64,000 bases of DNA from Epiperipatus broadwayi. Lineage: Eukaryota > Onychophora > Udeonychophora > Euonychophora > Peripatidae. The first letter of the stretch is position 1. Each line of letters begins with the position of its first letter. Below are positions 11,255-21,439 of this stretch, one piece after another. The translations under genes and the position numbers were made by a program. A model generated the notes under the pieces. That model saw only the letters and a program-made list of their open reading frames with translations. It ran no database searches and was not told the DNA's origin. The stretch is taken from contig JAQFVV010012489.1 in NCBI GenBank assembly GCA_028023455.1, forward strand, positions 962,381 to 1,026,380. The letters run 5' to 3'.

Positions 11255-11313
11255 TAATCTGGGCTAACTGATGAGTACTGGTTTAGCATGAAATATGAAT
11301 CTTGGGGATCATT
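11255..11313 (+). ncRNA. Type I hammerhead ribozyme motif, family 1 copy A
   Basis: Core CTGATGA (11268-11274) is followed by a stem II region GTACT-GGTTT-AGCAT, then GAAA, a 2-bp stem III with short loop, and a predicted AUC cleavage triplet before TTGG. Stem I is formed by CTAA upstream pairing with TTGG downstream, then an internal loop, then ATCT with GGAT. Both catalytic core boxes are intact. Stem II carries one mismatch (A-C) and a G-U closing pair, so activity may be weak. Downstream sequence (about 11314-11345) resembles the family 1 unit but decays quickly. Confidence 0.7.
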
Positions 11314-11345
11314 TATCTTTTTGACATATCTCTGATCATATGTTT

Positions 11346-12690
11346 TAGGAATGTATGATGAAATAGAAGTTTGAAATATATCTAAAATTTATATGAAGTT
11401 AAAATTAAGTATATCTAAAATATTTATATCAAATTAAAATTATAGCATATATTATGTATATCTTATTTGAAAAAAGTGAAGTGGGTATTGCAAATTTATC
11501 CATAGTGAGAGGTTGCTCTCATTTCTGTGTTCATGGATAGCTATGGTAGGAATGTAGTAAGATGTAATATGTTCTGATAAAAACAAAAACTTGAAGATTC
11601 TTATAAGACTTAAAAAAATTAAAAGTTGAATGAATAAACCTTTTAAAGAGGAGATAACTGTAAAAATGTTTTCAGCCTCAAAAAATACTAAAATATTAGC
11701 AGTAAGATAAATAGGCTCAAATGGCAATAATTAATTACTAAAAGTAGCAATTTGCCCATCCTTTAATAAAATTTCTTCATTAAAGAGACATCATAATTTT
11801 AATAATATTATTTTGAGAATTCAATGACTCATTACTACATGCCCTATTTTTTTATTTCAATGTAAAAAGTTGATTCACAAATGCTACCTAAAATTCTCAA
11901 ATGCAGGAAGCAGACATTTCATAAAACTAAAGAACTTAGTTTTTCAATTACTTTTAGATTAGTATTTTAAATTATTTAAAATTGTATTCTTTTATTATTT
12001 TTAGATATTGTAGAATCAATTGCAAGTGATCATAGAAATAACCTTTTTCTACAATAATCCCTTTAATTTTTCAGGCTTCTCAAATACAAATTCATTATTG
12101 ACATGATGGAGTTCATCTGTCTTATTAGTTCATTCTCTTTTTTATTCCAATTTTTCTAAACATTATATACTTTTCTGAAGAATTGAAGTGTCCATGATAT
12201 AACTAAGTTAAGAATACATCAGTTTAGCCATTTATGCTTCAAGTGAGTAATCAATCTGAATATGATTACATATCTATTTATTCATGGTTTTCACTGCCCA
12301 TGAAATTCTCAAAAGACTTTGGCAACACCACAGTTCAGAAGCATCAATAGTCATAGAAAATTCTATAGCTTGAATTATACTGATTTTGGCTTTAAAAATA
12401 TTTTTCTGTATAGAAAAATCTTTTTCCAGTTTTTTTTACTACAACATTGACAATATTTTTTTTACAATTGGATCTTTTATTATTGATGAACAATCCATTG
12501 AAGCAAAAATTATTAATATTTTTATGTACTCTTTATCATCAACTTTGAAACCATTTATTGATCATTTATCATCATAACTTTTATCTTCTTTATATTCACC
12601 ATTATTTCACCTTTTCACTTTGTTGCATTTAAGATTGCTGATGTTTTTGTCACCAATCATAGAATCCCACTTATCTTAAATTCAATTTGG
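11346..12690. other. AT-rich DNA, no gene recognised
   Basis: Only short low-complexity frames (for example 11452-11727 minus, 12386-12577 plus), without recognisable domains. The 12280-12660 part is composition-wise like the decayed LINE to its right and may be its unrecognisable 3' portion. Confidence 0.5.
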
Positions 12691-12699
12691 ATTCTTGAT

Positions 12700-13140
12700 T
12701 GCACATTTAGTATGCAAGTTGAATAATTAGTAACACAATATGTAGTTTCCTTTGTTAATTTGAAATCAGTTTGTTTCATAATAGTTCATTTTAACTAGTC
12801 CTATAAAAATGTTTAGGAAAACTGAAATATTCTGATACACCTATTTTTTAAAGAATATTCCATAATTTAGCATGGACAACTAAATCAAATTCTTTACTGT
12901 AATCATTAAAATATACATGCATATAAACAATCATTAAAATCAATCAACACTTCGACAATCCCAATATCAATAACAATCAAAAATCTCTTATTTTCAACTC
13001 CATCATATTGCAAACATCCACAAATGCAAAAATATGTATATATATTTCGGCTATTTCTATTTTTTAATATTCCGATATACGTCTTCACTGATGTCATTAA
13101 TTTCTTAATTTTTTTCTGAAATTTTACAAAACTCAAAATA
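12700..13140 (-). pseudogene. Decayed LINE reverse transcriptase (RTE/BovB-like)
   Basis: On the minus strand, broken frames read approximately as a 'DYSKEFD...VDHAKLW.ILK..GV' block, the RT motif A region of RTE/BovB-type LINEs, with stops and substitutions throughout. It differs from the intact RTE family in this window, so it represents a second LINE lineage. A short matching piece lies at 10861-10915. Confidence 0.45.
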
Positions 13141-13329
13141 TATGTTTTCAGCTATTTTCAGGATAGAATTGCAAATTTGGTAATCTATTATTACTATGTT
13201 TATATACATAAATTTATTAAATAAACCTTTAATAAACTTCACGAATATTAATTAAATCTAAGAGATATTTTTGTAGCTAATCAACAATAATTATTTAAAA
13301 TTGTTGATCTGTAACTTACTTTTTTTAAT

Positions 13330-14235
13330 AAAAAAACTCCATTAAACATTACTTTAGCTTTTTTTTACTATTTTTCTTGCCATTGTAATTTACAAAATAT
13401 TTATTGTAAAACTAGGTTGAAAAGTTTGGAGCTATGGAATTATTCTTTATACACCTTTTTCAATTATATTTTCTTAATATCAACAGGGAATTTAATTATT
13501 GCAGTTGCATTTTGATAAATATTCTTTGAACATAATAATTTACCAAATCTGGATTTTTTGATGTTCCATAATTTACAAATCTAAAATATAATCACAACTC
13601 ATATTTATTGATACTTTCTAAATTTCTCTCATTATATGGATGTGATCAATTAACTATTATTAAAAGCAGTTTCCCTTTAATTGTTTATAATATACCATTT
13701 ACTGTAGATAAGTTATAATTATCTTGATAAAGATTTTGTATAAACTGATGTCTGGAATTTTTGATATTTATATTACTGGTACTTCTGATATTATTTAGAT
13801 TTTTGATTTGTAATATTGTCAACAATTTTTTTTTTTTGATTTTGCAAAAATATCACTAATAATTTCATCATTTCCTGAATTGTTCCATTTTCATAGATAT
13901 AAAATACTTGGCAACTAATATGATATCATAATTGTAAGGAATATTTTGTTTATTTGTCACCTATTATTATATAATTCTTAATATAATTCTTTCACACATT
14001 TCATAATGTTATCTCTCTCTTTTTAGTAATAATTTCAGCATTCTTTTTTATTGCTGAAATTACTTTCCTTCTAATATCAAGTTGTCTTATACTTAAAAAA
14101 AAAAAAAAATTCTATGGTTTTCTTTTACCATTATATTTTCATATATCAGTACCTTTTTTTTACCATTTTACAAATCTCTAGATATTCAATACTTATTAAT
14201 GAATCATTTGTATATATATATATATATATATATAT

Positions 14236-14271
<36 letters not shown>

Positions 14272-14598
14272 TTCATATCTTGACTCAATAGAAAATTTAT
14301 TGGTAAATTCTGCTTCTGTGAAACACCTATCATTGTTGCAATTCTCAATAGAGTACTAGTTACCATCTTATTGTTTTCAGCCATATCTAAATTATGTTGA
14401 AAATCTATGAATATTTAAAGTGACTTTCAATTTTTAATTTATATTCACTTGAGTATTTTTTGAAAATTAGAAATATTAATTGTTATTACTGTTTTCTTTA
14501 ACAGCTTTCATGTCTCTAGTTTTGCATTAACATGTACTTTACATTTCACTAATGGTGGACCATTTTCTCTGTTGAATCTATTATGAACATCACAATAA

Positions 14599-14635
<37 letters not shown>
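13330..14635 (-). mobile_element. Decayed RTE LINE copy (RT to endonuclease region)
   Basis: On the minus strand this aligns in order with the intact element from about 9190 back to about 7700. 'ccattaaacattactttag' (13347-13365) is the complement of ORF DNA near 9180, and 'catgtctctagttttgcatt' matches the complement near 7750. It is interrupted by (TA)n at about 14211-14270, ends in (TA)n at 14600-14635, and has no open frame. Both flanking tracts look like later expansions. Confidence 0.75.
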
Positions 14636-14637
<2 letters not shown>

Positions 14638-14714
14638 CTCAAACTTTCAAGCTTCCTACATCTTTCCACTCATCTTATACAACTGATACATATGACCACA
14701 TTCACATGAAAAAA

Positions 14715-14777
14715 ATTCATCTCCAATACCTATATTTTATACTAAACCAGAATTCATCAGGTGTTTCCAGATTATTA
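14715..14777 (-). ncRNA. Hammerhead motif, family 1 copy B (decayed)
   Basis: CTGATGA is intact, but the GAAA box reads AAAA, and stem II (ATTCT/AGTAT around GGTTT) is imperfect. Same position within the unit as copies A, C, D and E. Probably inactive. Confidence 0.55.
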
Positions 14778-15184
14778 TCTTCCCCACATAAATGTAATCA
14801 GTGCTCAGTTTAAATTAATATAGCAAATGTTTAAACTTTAATAGATAGATTTTGATTTTCTCTGCCCCCCAACTCTTCAAACATCCATATTAATGAAAAT
14901 CTGATGATGGAATGGCCAAAGCTCTTGTTTATGCCAATATTATTGTTATACCCATGGTGACATTAAGTCACTCTTACCCTGCATGTATAGGACCTTAATA
15001 TTTCCTTTTAAATACATAGAAGAAGTGGGCACAATATGAGCTGAATATGTAATATTTAGACAAGTGTATTATCTATACTGAACATATTTAGAAGGGAATT
15101 GAACTCAGAATTTCAAGCTCCCCAACTCTATCCACTGCATCTTATACAATCAATATACATGACCACATACACATGAAAAAGTTA

Positions 15185-15245
15185 AATGATCTCCAATATA
15201 TGTACTTCATGTTGAACCAGTATTCATCATTTGGCCCAGATCATT
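15185..15245 (-). ncRNA. Hammerhead motif, family 1 copy C (best stem I)
   Basis: Stem I is nearly perfect: AATGATCT...CCAA upstream pairs with TTGG-AGATCATT downstream, with a GGG bulge between the two helices. The core has decayed at one position (ATGATGA for CTGATGA) and at the last base of the GAAA box (GAAG). The short stem III is followed by an AUA triplet. The preserved stem I argues that the fold was once functional. Confidence 0.6.
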
Positions 15246-15469
15246 ATTACCCACACACATTGAAAATCTGATGATGGACTGCTCAAAGTCCTTATTGATA
15301 CCAATATTATTCTCATATGCATGTTGACTTTAAATCTCTCTGATCTCTTTTATATATATATATATATATATAAGAAATAGATTGACTTTAAATCTCTCTG
15401 ATCTCTTTTCTATATATATATATATATTAAGGTTATATATATGAGAAGTCAGTGTGACTTAAAAAAAAT

Positions 15470-15537
15470 CAACATGGGTATGACAATAATATTGGCATTA
15501 ACAAGGGCTTTGAACAGTCCATCATCAGATTTTCAAT
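15470..15537 (+). mobile_element. Hammerhead repeat family 1, left piece of a split copy
   Basis: The 'gacaataatattggcattaa ... ccatcatcagattttcaat' stretch is the segment that precedes the ribozyme in this family. It stops exactly where the RTE LINE copy begins and resumes at 18945. Confidence 0.7.
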
Positions 15538-18500
15538 AATCATTATCATCATCAACCATTATCAATTCATGGCAGGATGAGGGTCTCTCTAAGTTTAACC
15601 ATTCTCTCCAATCTTTAACCTCTCTTCTCCACATCACTCCTGCACAATTTCTTATTTCATCCATCCATCTCACATGTGCTCTCTGTCTGGGTCTTTTAGA
15701 ATCTCTTGGAATCCAGTTTAAGATTTCAATTGTCCATCTATTATCATATCTTCTAGCAATATGTCCAGCCTTATTCTACTTCAACCATTTAATTTTTTCA
15801 ATGAGGTCAATAACACCTGTTTTTTCTCTTATCCAGATATTGCATTTTTGATCTCTTCTGGTTGTTCCCAACATGCATCTCTCCATACTTATTTCAGTGG
15901 TCTGAAATTTCTGTATTGTTCTTCTATTAAGTGTCCAAGTTTCTTTTCCATAAGTAAGAACTGGTAAAACACATTTATTAAAAACCTTCCTTTTCAAACA
16001 CATAGGCATATTTCCTTTTAGTATCAAGTTATTTCTACCAAAAGCACTCCAATCAAGTTTAATTCTATGATTAATTCCATCCATTATGTTTCTATCTGTA
16101 TTAATAATCTGACCAAGGTATTTGTAACTGTTAACTTCTTCTAACTCATCATAATCAATCTTTATTTTTCATATTTTGAGAAATCCATTAAACATTACTT
16201 TAGTCTTTTTAACACTTATCTTTAGCCCTACTTTCCAACTTTTATCTGATAACCTCTGCAACATTTCCTGCAGCTGTAAATCATTATTTGCAAAAATAAC
16301 TATATCATCTGCAAAATCTAAATGACTTAAATAATTCCATTTACTTTCACTTTTTTAGCTTCCCATTTTTTCCCCATATGTCATAGCATCGGCTGAGAGA
16401 TGAACCCGCAACAACCATCTGCAACCAACTGCTTGCTTGCAAGGCAGTTGCGCTGATCTCTTGACTAAAAATGCTTGACTAGCTTCAAATTTTAATCCAC
16501 AAAATACTTCTTGCAGCACTGTTGTAAAAAGTTTTGGAGATATAGAGTCACCGTGTCTTACAACCTTCTCAATGTTGATTTTCCCAGTATACTTATGTAA
16601 TCTAATTGTTGCTGTTGCATTTTTATAAATATTCTTTAAAATATGACAATAACCTGGATCTTTATTTTGATGATCCAATTCTTTAATCATGAAAGAAATG
16701 TTTATAAAATCAAATACCTTCTCATAATCTACAAATCCAAAGCATAATGGCAACTCATATTCATTTGTCCTTTCTATAAATTTCTCTCAATACCTGGATA
16801 TGATCTACTGTACTAAAACCACTTTTAAATCCAGTTTGTTCTCTTGGTTGGTGAAAATCCAATGTTCTCTGTAGACAAGTTGTAATTATCTTGGTAAAAA
16901 TTTTGTATAAAACTGATAAAAGGCTGATAGATCTGTAATTTTTAATATCTTCTTTATCACCTTTTTTAAATATTAATATTGTATTTTCCCAATCATCTGG
17001 TACAACTTTATCATTTAGACATTTGTTATATGACTTTTCTAAAAAAATTCTATTTCTTCACCTGCTTCTTTTAATATATCAATTATAATTCCATCATTAC
17101 CTGAAGCTTTTGCTTTCTTCGTACATTTAATTGCATGTCTCACTTCTTCATTTAAAATTCTGAGCAATTTGGAAGATGTAATAGATATAGGAGGTATTTG
17201 TTCTTTATTACTATATAATTCTTGATAGAAGTCTTCTACCCATTTCATGATGTCATCTCTCTTTTTAGTAATAATTCCATCTTTTTTTTCTTATTGCGGA
17301 TATAAATTTCCTACCAATACCAAAATGTTGTTTTACACTCTTGAGACTTTTATTTTTTTCTACAGCTTTTCTTGCTAGTTCACAATTATACTTTCTTCTT
17401 ATATCATTTTCAACTCTTTTCCATACCATTTTACAAAATTTGAGGTATTCAATCATTTTTAATGCATCATTTTTGTATATCTTCATATTTCCTTCTTTTC
17501 TTCATAAATTCTCTACTCTCAGTAGAAATTTTATTGGTCAATTGCTGCTTTTTTTCTATCAGCTATCTTTGTTGCAGTTTTTAAAAGTGTCTCAGTTATT
17601 TTCATATTAACTTCATTCAAATCTGAATCATGTTCAAAATCTACTAATACTTGAAACCGATTTGTAAGTTCTAATTTAAATTCATTAGAATATCAACTGT
17701 AAATATTGTTTTTCTTAATAATTTTTTGTCTCTCTAGTTTGCATTAACATGCATATTACATCTTACTAATAGATGACCACTTCCTGTGCTAAATTTATTA
17801 AGAACATTACAATCTTGAAATATGTATTTTCTGTTAGTCAAAATATAATCCAATTCTGCTGTACCTTCATTTGGATGCTTCCATGTCCATTTCCTTTTAA
17901 CATTTTTTTTCAAAAAAAGAATTCATAATATAAAGTTTTTCTTTTTCTGAAAACCACACAAGTCTATGTCCTCTCTTATTTCTATTACCATAACCAAAAT
18001 TACCTACAGCACTTTCATCTTTTATTTGTTTACCAATTCTAGCATTAAATTCTTCCATAACATTTTTATAATGTTGTTTACTCTAATTAAAAGCCTTTTG
18101 TACATCCATATAAAAATCTTCTACTACTTCATGACTATGAGAACTTGTTGGGGCATAAACCTGAATTATCTGCATTTGATATCTGCTATTAAGTTGTATA
18201 ACTAATATTCCCACTCTGGCCAATATACCATCAATCTCCACAATGTTCTTCTTCTATTTTTTATTTATAATAAATCCTACTCCACTTGCATTTCCAATAT
18301 TTGTGCCTTTATAATAGAGTACATGTCCACTTTTTAAATCAATTGTTTCTTCACCTTTTCTTCTAATGCCACAAAGTCCAATAATGTCCCATTTAATATA
18401 AGACAGTTCTTCTAATTCATGCAATCTTCCTTCACTTGAAAGTGATCTACAGTTGTAAGTACCTAAATAAAAAGTCATCATCGAATGGCAGCCTGGGTCT

Positions 18501-18944
18501 GCAATCAGGGGATTTTTAGCACCCTTCACCTTCGGCTACCAATCACTGCCTTGGTTGGTGACTTTACAGCCTCCTGGAAATAAGGGTCATGCTTTTTTTT
18601 GTCTGTCATAATTGTATATAACTATTGGAAAAATATTTATCATTTACACAAACATTCATTCTGTCTTATCAGGCAACTGAGAAGAAAGACCATGGTATTT
18701 CTTGATGTTAAAGTCAGAGGTAAAAAGCCAATAAACTCACAATGTTGTCTAATGCATATTAGTGAGCAGCCCATCCATGTTCATATGCTATATGAATAAT
18801 CACATAGTAATAACAGCTGCAATGACAAGAATGCATGGAGTTGACATTAGAAATTTTCCCTGCTCAGTTCCTTTCAGGCCTCCAAGAGGAATCAAAGGGT
18901 CTCCTTCCAGTTAATAGCAAACTCCTTTCTGCAATATGGATGGC
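15538..18944 (-). mobile_element. Near full-length decayed RTE LINE inserted in a hammerhead repeat
   Basis: On the minus strand it runs from the 5' end GCAGAAAGGAG (near 18935) through the 5' UTR, endonuclease and RT to a GATGAT-type tail at 15538-15555, collinear with 6543-9846. The ORF is broken by stops and frameshifts into pieces (18254-18529 endonuclease start; 17265-17486, 17039-17248 and 16355-16753 RT; 15776-16084 C-terminus). A SINE interrupts it at 16371-16480. The flanks CAATA on both sides and the continuous hammerhead-repeat sequence across them give the insertion site. Confidence 0.88.
16371..16480 (-). mobile_element. tRNA-derived SINE inside the LINE copy
   Basis: This block is absent from the intact LINE. 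It is flanked by similar copies of LINE sequence (AGCTTCCCATTTT at 16357-16369, AGCTTCAAATTTT at 16481-16493), an imperfect target duplication. On the minus strand it reads GCCTTGCAAGCAAGCAGTTG, GCAGATGGTTGTTGCGGGTT and GCCGATGCTATGACATATG, ending in an A-rich tail. It closely matches the SINE at 32359-32463. The insertion post-dates the LINE. Confidence 0.8.
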
Positions 18945-19025
18945 TGAAGAGTTGGCAGACAAAGAATACTGAAGCCTATCCATTAAAGTTTGAGGATTTT
19001 CTGTCTTAATATAAAGTGATCACTG

Positions 19026-19071
<46 letters not shown>

Positions 19072-19073
19072 CA

Positions 19074-19113
<40 letters not shown>

Positions 19114-19270
19114 TGGAAGATAATGATATGCACCAGCTGATAGGTGCTGGTTTGGCACAAAATATGCATATTGGAGATCATTTATTCTTTTCACATGCTT
19201 GTGGTAATGTTTATTGGTTGCATAAGATTGATTTGATAGATGTAGAGTTTGAAAGTCTGAGCTCAAATTT
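18945..19270 (+). mobile_element. Hammerhead repeat family 1, right piece of the split copy
   Basis: Continues the unit begun at 15470 with ATGGATGGCTGAAGAGTTG, 'tgatcactgattatata', a (TA)n expansion (19030-19110), the ribozyme (19122-19182), TTCACATGCTTGTGG, and a tRNA-like end with 'gagtttgaaagtctgagctc'. Removing the LINE restores a collinear unit. Confidence 0.75.
19122..19182 (+). ncRNA. Hammerhead motif, family 1 copy D
   Basis: Stem II is well preserved (GTGCT-GGTTT-GGCAC). Stem I pairs AATGAT with ATCATT and CCA with TGG. The core has decayed: CTGATAG for CTGATGA and CAAAA where GAAA is expected. Probably inactive, but it shows the ancestral stem II. Confidence 0.55.
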
Positions 19271-19324
19271 CTTCTAATTGCATTATGTTCAGTATAGACA
19301 ATATACTTGCATTTAAATATTATA

Positions 19325-20055
19325 TATACATTCTATTAGTGAAAATTAAATCAATTCAGTTGTACCTTCGTTTGGATGTCTTTATTTCCATTCAGAATTT
19401 TTTAAAGAATTTATAATGTACAGTTTTTCATTTACAGTAAATTGCACAAGGTCTTCTTTTTTCTTTATATCAACATAATTAAATTTACTCAACATTTTTT
19501 TTTCCAATTCTTGCATTAAAATTTTTTATGACAACTTTAAAATGTTTTTGCTCTGATCAAAAGCATTTTATATATCCATATAAAAAAACTTGACTTCACC
19601 ATTACAATGGGAACTTGTTGAAGCATAAACTTGAATTATCTATATTTGAAATCTATTAATTTCAAAAATTCATCTTGCCAACTGACTGATATACCACCTA
19701 TCTATACAATGTTGTCCTTGCAGGTTATTTATAATAAATTCTATTCCATTTCAAACTTCCAATATTTGTTTCTTGTTAATAAGTTTCATATTAATTTTTC
19801 AAATCAATGATCTCTTCATCTTTTTTTCTAACTTATCAAAGCATACTTAGTATTCAACAACTCTTTTTATAATTCATGATTTCACCTTCACTTGAAAGTA
19901 ATCCACAGCCATACCTACCTAAATATGTATTGAATTTCTACTGGATCTGAAATGAGATTACTAGTACATTCTTTTCAGTCATTTACTTTTGCCGTCATTG
20001 GAAACTTTACTCTCTTCTGGGAATAAGGGCTATAATTTAGTTTTGTCTATCATAA
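19325..20055 (-). mobile_element. Decayed RTE LINE fragment (endonuclease and 5' end)
   Basis: Matches the complement of about 6880-7740 of the intact element ('cagttgtaccttcgtttgga', 'gggaacttgttgaagcataa', 'tctgggaataagggctat'). Heavily mutated, no open frame. Confidence 0.7.
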
Positions 20056-20229
20056 TTAGATCATTCATGCCCACCAACTGTCTTTATGTCATATACTTTA
20101 TAATATGCAGATTTCCCCCCCAAAATTCCACAAATTAATACTCAATGAACATCAGTTTCCCTAGCTAAATTCATCCATAAAATGTAAGCTTTTAAATCTT
20201 TTCTAGTGTTAATATTAAAAACCTACATA

Positions 20230-20955
20230 TTGATTTTAGAATGTTTTATCTATTTCAAAACATTTTTAATATCTACAAGTTCTCTACTTCATCATTTGAT
20301 TTAGAACTTGACCTATAAAACTGAAGTACATGGCCTTAGCATTTTCTTTTAAGCTACACATAAATTCCTCCTCAGTCTGTCTGATGCACCAATCTCCATG
20401 GTATTATTGATCCATTTATTTTTAATTGTATTTTCATTCTATTTATATTATCTATATTATCTTGTATCTTTAATTTTTACTTTTAAAGTCTGACAACATC
20501 TTATTTGATATTAGACAATTTTTTTTTCTTATAATCTTTTTTATGTTGCCTGTTATATTGGTTTACATCTCTAGGATATGAGAGTCAGAAAACAGCATTC
20601 ACAGAAATCCATTACAAACACATAAACACATTCTCTAACAACATAATCTTCCATAATTAATAGTTTAATGGCATCTAGTGTAAGGTTTGAAAAATAACCA
20701 AAAGAAAAGGTAATTTGATGACTAGTTGGTCATATGGTGTCTCAATGATAAATAAATCCTGATATTATAAAGATCAAATGATGTTTCAGTTAAAAATATT
20801 AGAAATCTACATATAGAGTCATAAAAGCCATTAAATTCATTATGCTTAGTTTGTTTAAGAAGTTAATATATGCCAAATAAATAATCACTTAATACAACTA
20901 TAGGGGAAAGAATGCAATAAATGGATATTATGAATTTACTTTATTTTTGATAAAA
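20230..20955 (-). mobile_element. Decayed RTE LINE 5' fragment
   Basis: Minus-strand similarity to the endonuclease start ('gatgcaccaatctccatgg' at 20392) and, further right, to the 5' UTR ('aataatcacttaatacaact' near 20880 resembles the 18795-18820 UTR). Low identity; the boundaries are approximate. Confidence 0.5.
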
Positions 20956-20959
20956 AAAT

Positions 20960-21400
20960 ATTTAAAAAAAATATGCCTATCCATTGAAAGGAAAGGTTTT
21001 TAATAGATGTGTTTTATCATTTCTTATTTATGAATCTGAGACTTGAGTGCTTAATGGAAAAGCAATATAGAAAATTCTACTATTAAACAAAATATAGAGA
21101 TGGTCTTTAGGTTAATAAGAGATTGAAAACAAAATACATGGACAAGAGAAGAGAAAAGCAATTTAAAATGTTGCTGGATTGGAAATATTGCTAAAAGAAA
21201 TGAGAATAGAAAAATAGTTGAAGATTTAAATTGAGTATCCAGAGAATGCAAAAGACTCAAAGAGTTTCCACATGTGAGATAGTTGTATGAAATAATAAAA
21301 TTTATGGGCATGATGCGGGGAAGAGAATCTGGAAAGTGAAATGTTTGTATTAAACTTGGAGTTGATAATACATAAAAATTATGATGATTAATGATAATGA
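20960..21400 (+). mobile_element. 5'-truncated RTE LINE 3' end
   Basis: Plus-strand match to 9365-9846 of the intact element ('gaatctgagacttgagtgct', 'ccacatgtgagatagttgta', 'attaaacttggagttgataa'), ending in a GATGATTAATGATAATGAT tail. This is the usual product of incomplete reverse transcription. The minus-strand frame at 21051-21428 is its shadow. Confidence 0.75.
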
Positions 21401-21439
21401 TTGCAAAAAATGTTACACAGAATGACATGTAATTTATAA

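Larger units (their letters stand above)
14640..15330 (-). mobile_element. Hammerhead-ribozyme repeat, family 1, ~470-bp tandem dimer
   Basis: Two same-direction copies of a unit lie on the minus strand, with their ribozymes 470 bp apart (CTCCAA at 14721 and 15191). Unit order on the minus strand is a 'ccatcatcagattttca' block, hammerhead, CATGTGTATGTGGTCAT, then a tRNA-like stretch (GATGCAGTGGATAGAG ... GAGTTCAATTCCC at about 15092-15150) with plausible Pol III A and B boxes. The units differ by many point changes, so the dimer is old. No protein is encoded. Tandem units with one ribozyme each are the expected DNA form of a circular-RNA retroelement (retrozyme-like). Confidence 0.7.

Noticed and set aside
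14890-14910. CTGATGATGG on the plus strand as another hammerhead core
   Set aside because: It is the complement of the conserved 'ccatcatcag' block of the family 1 unit; no GAAA box or stem II follows.
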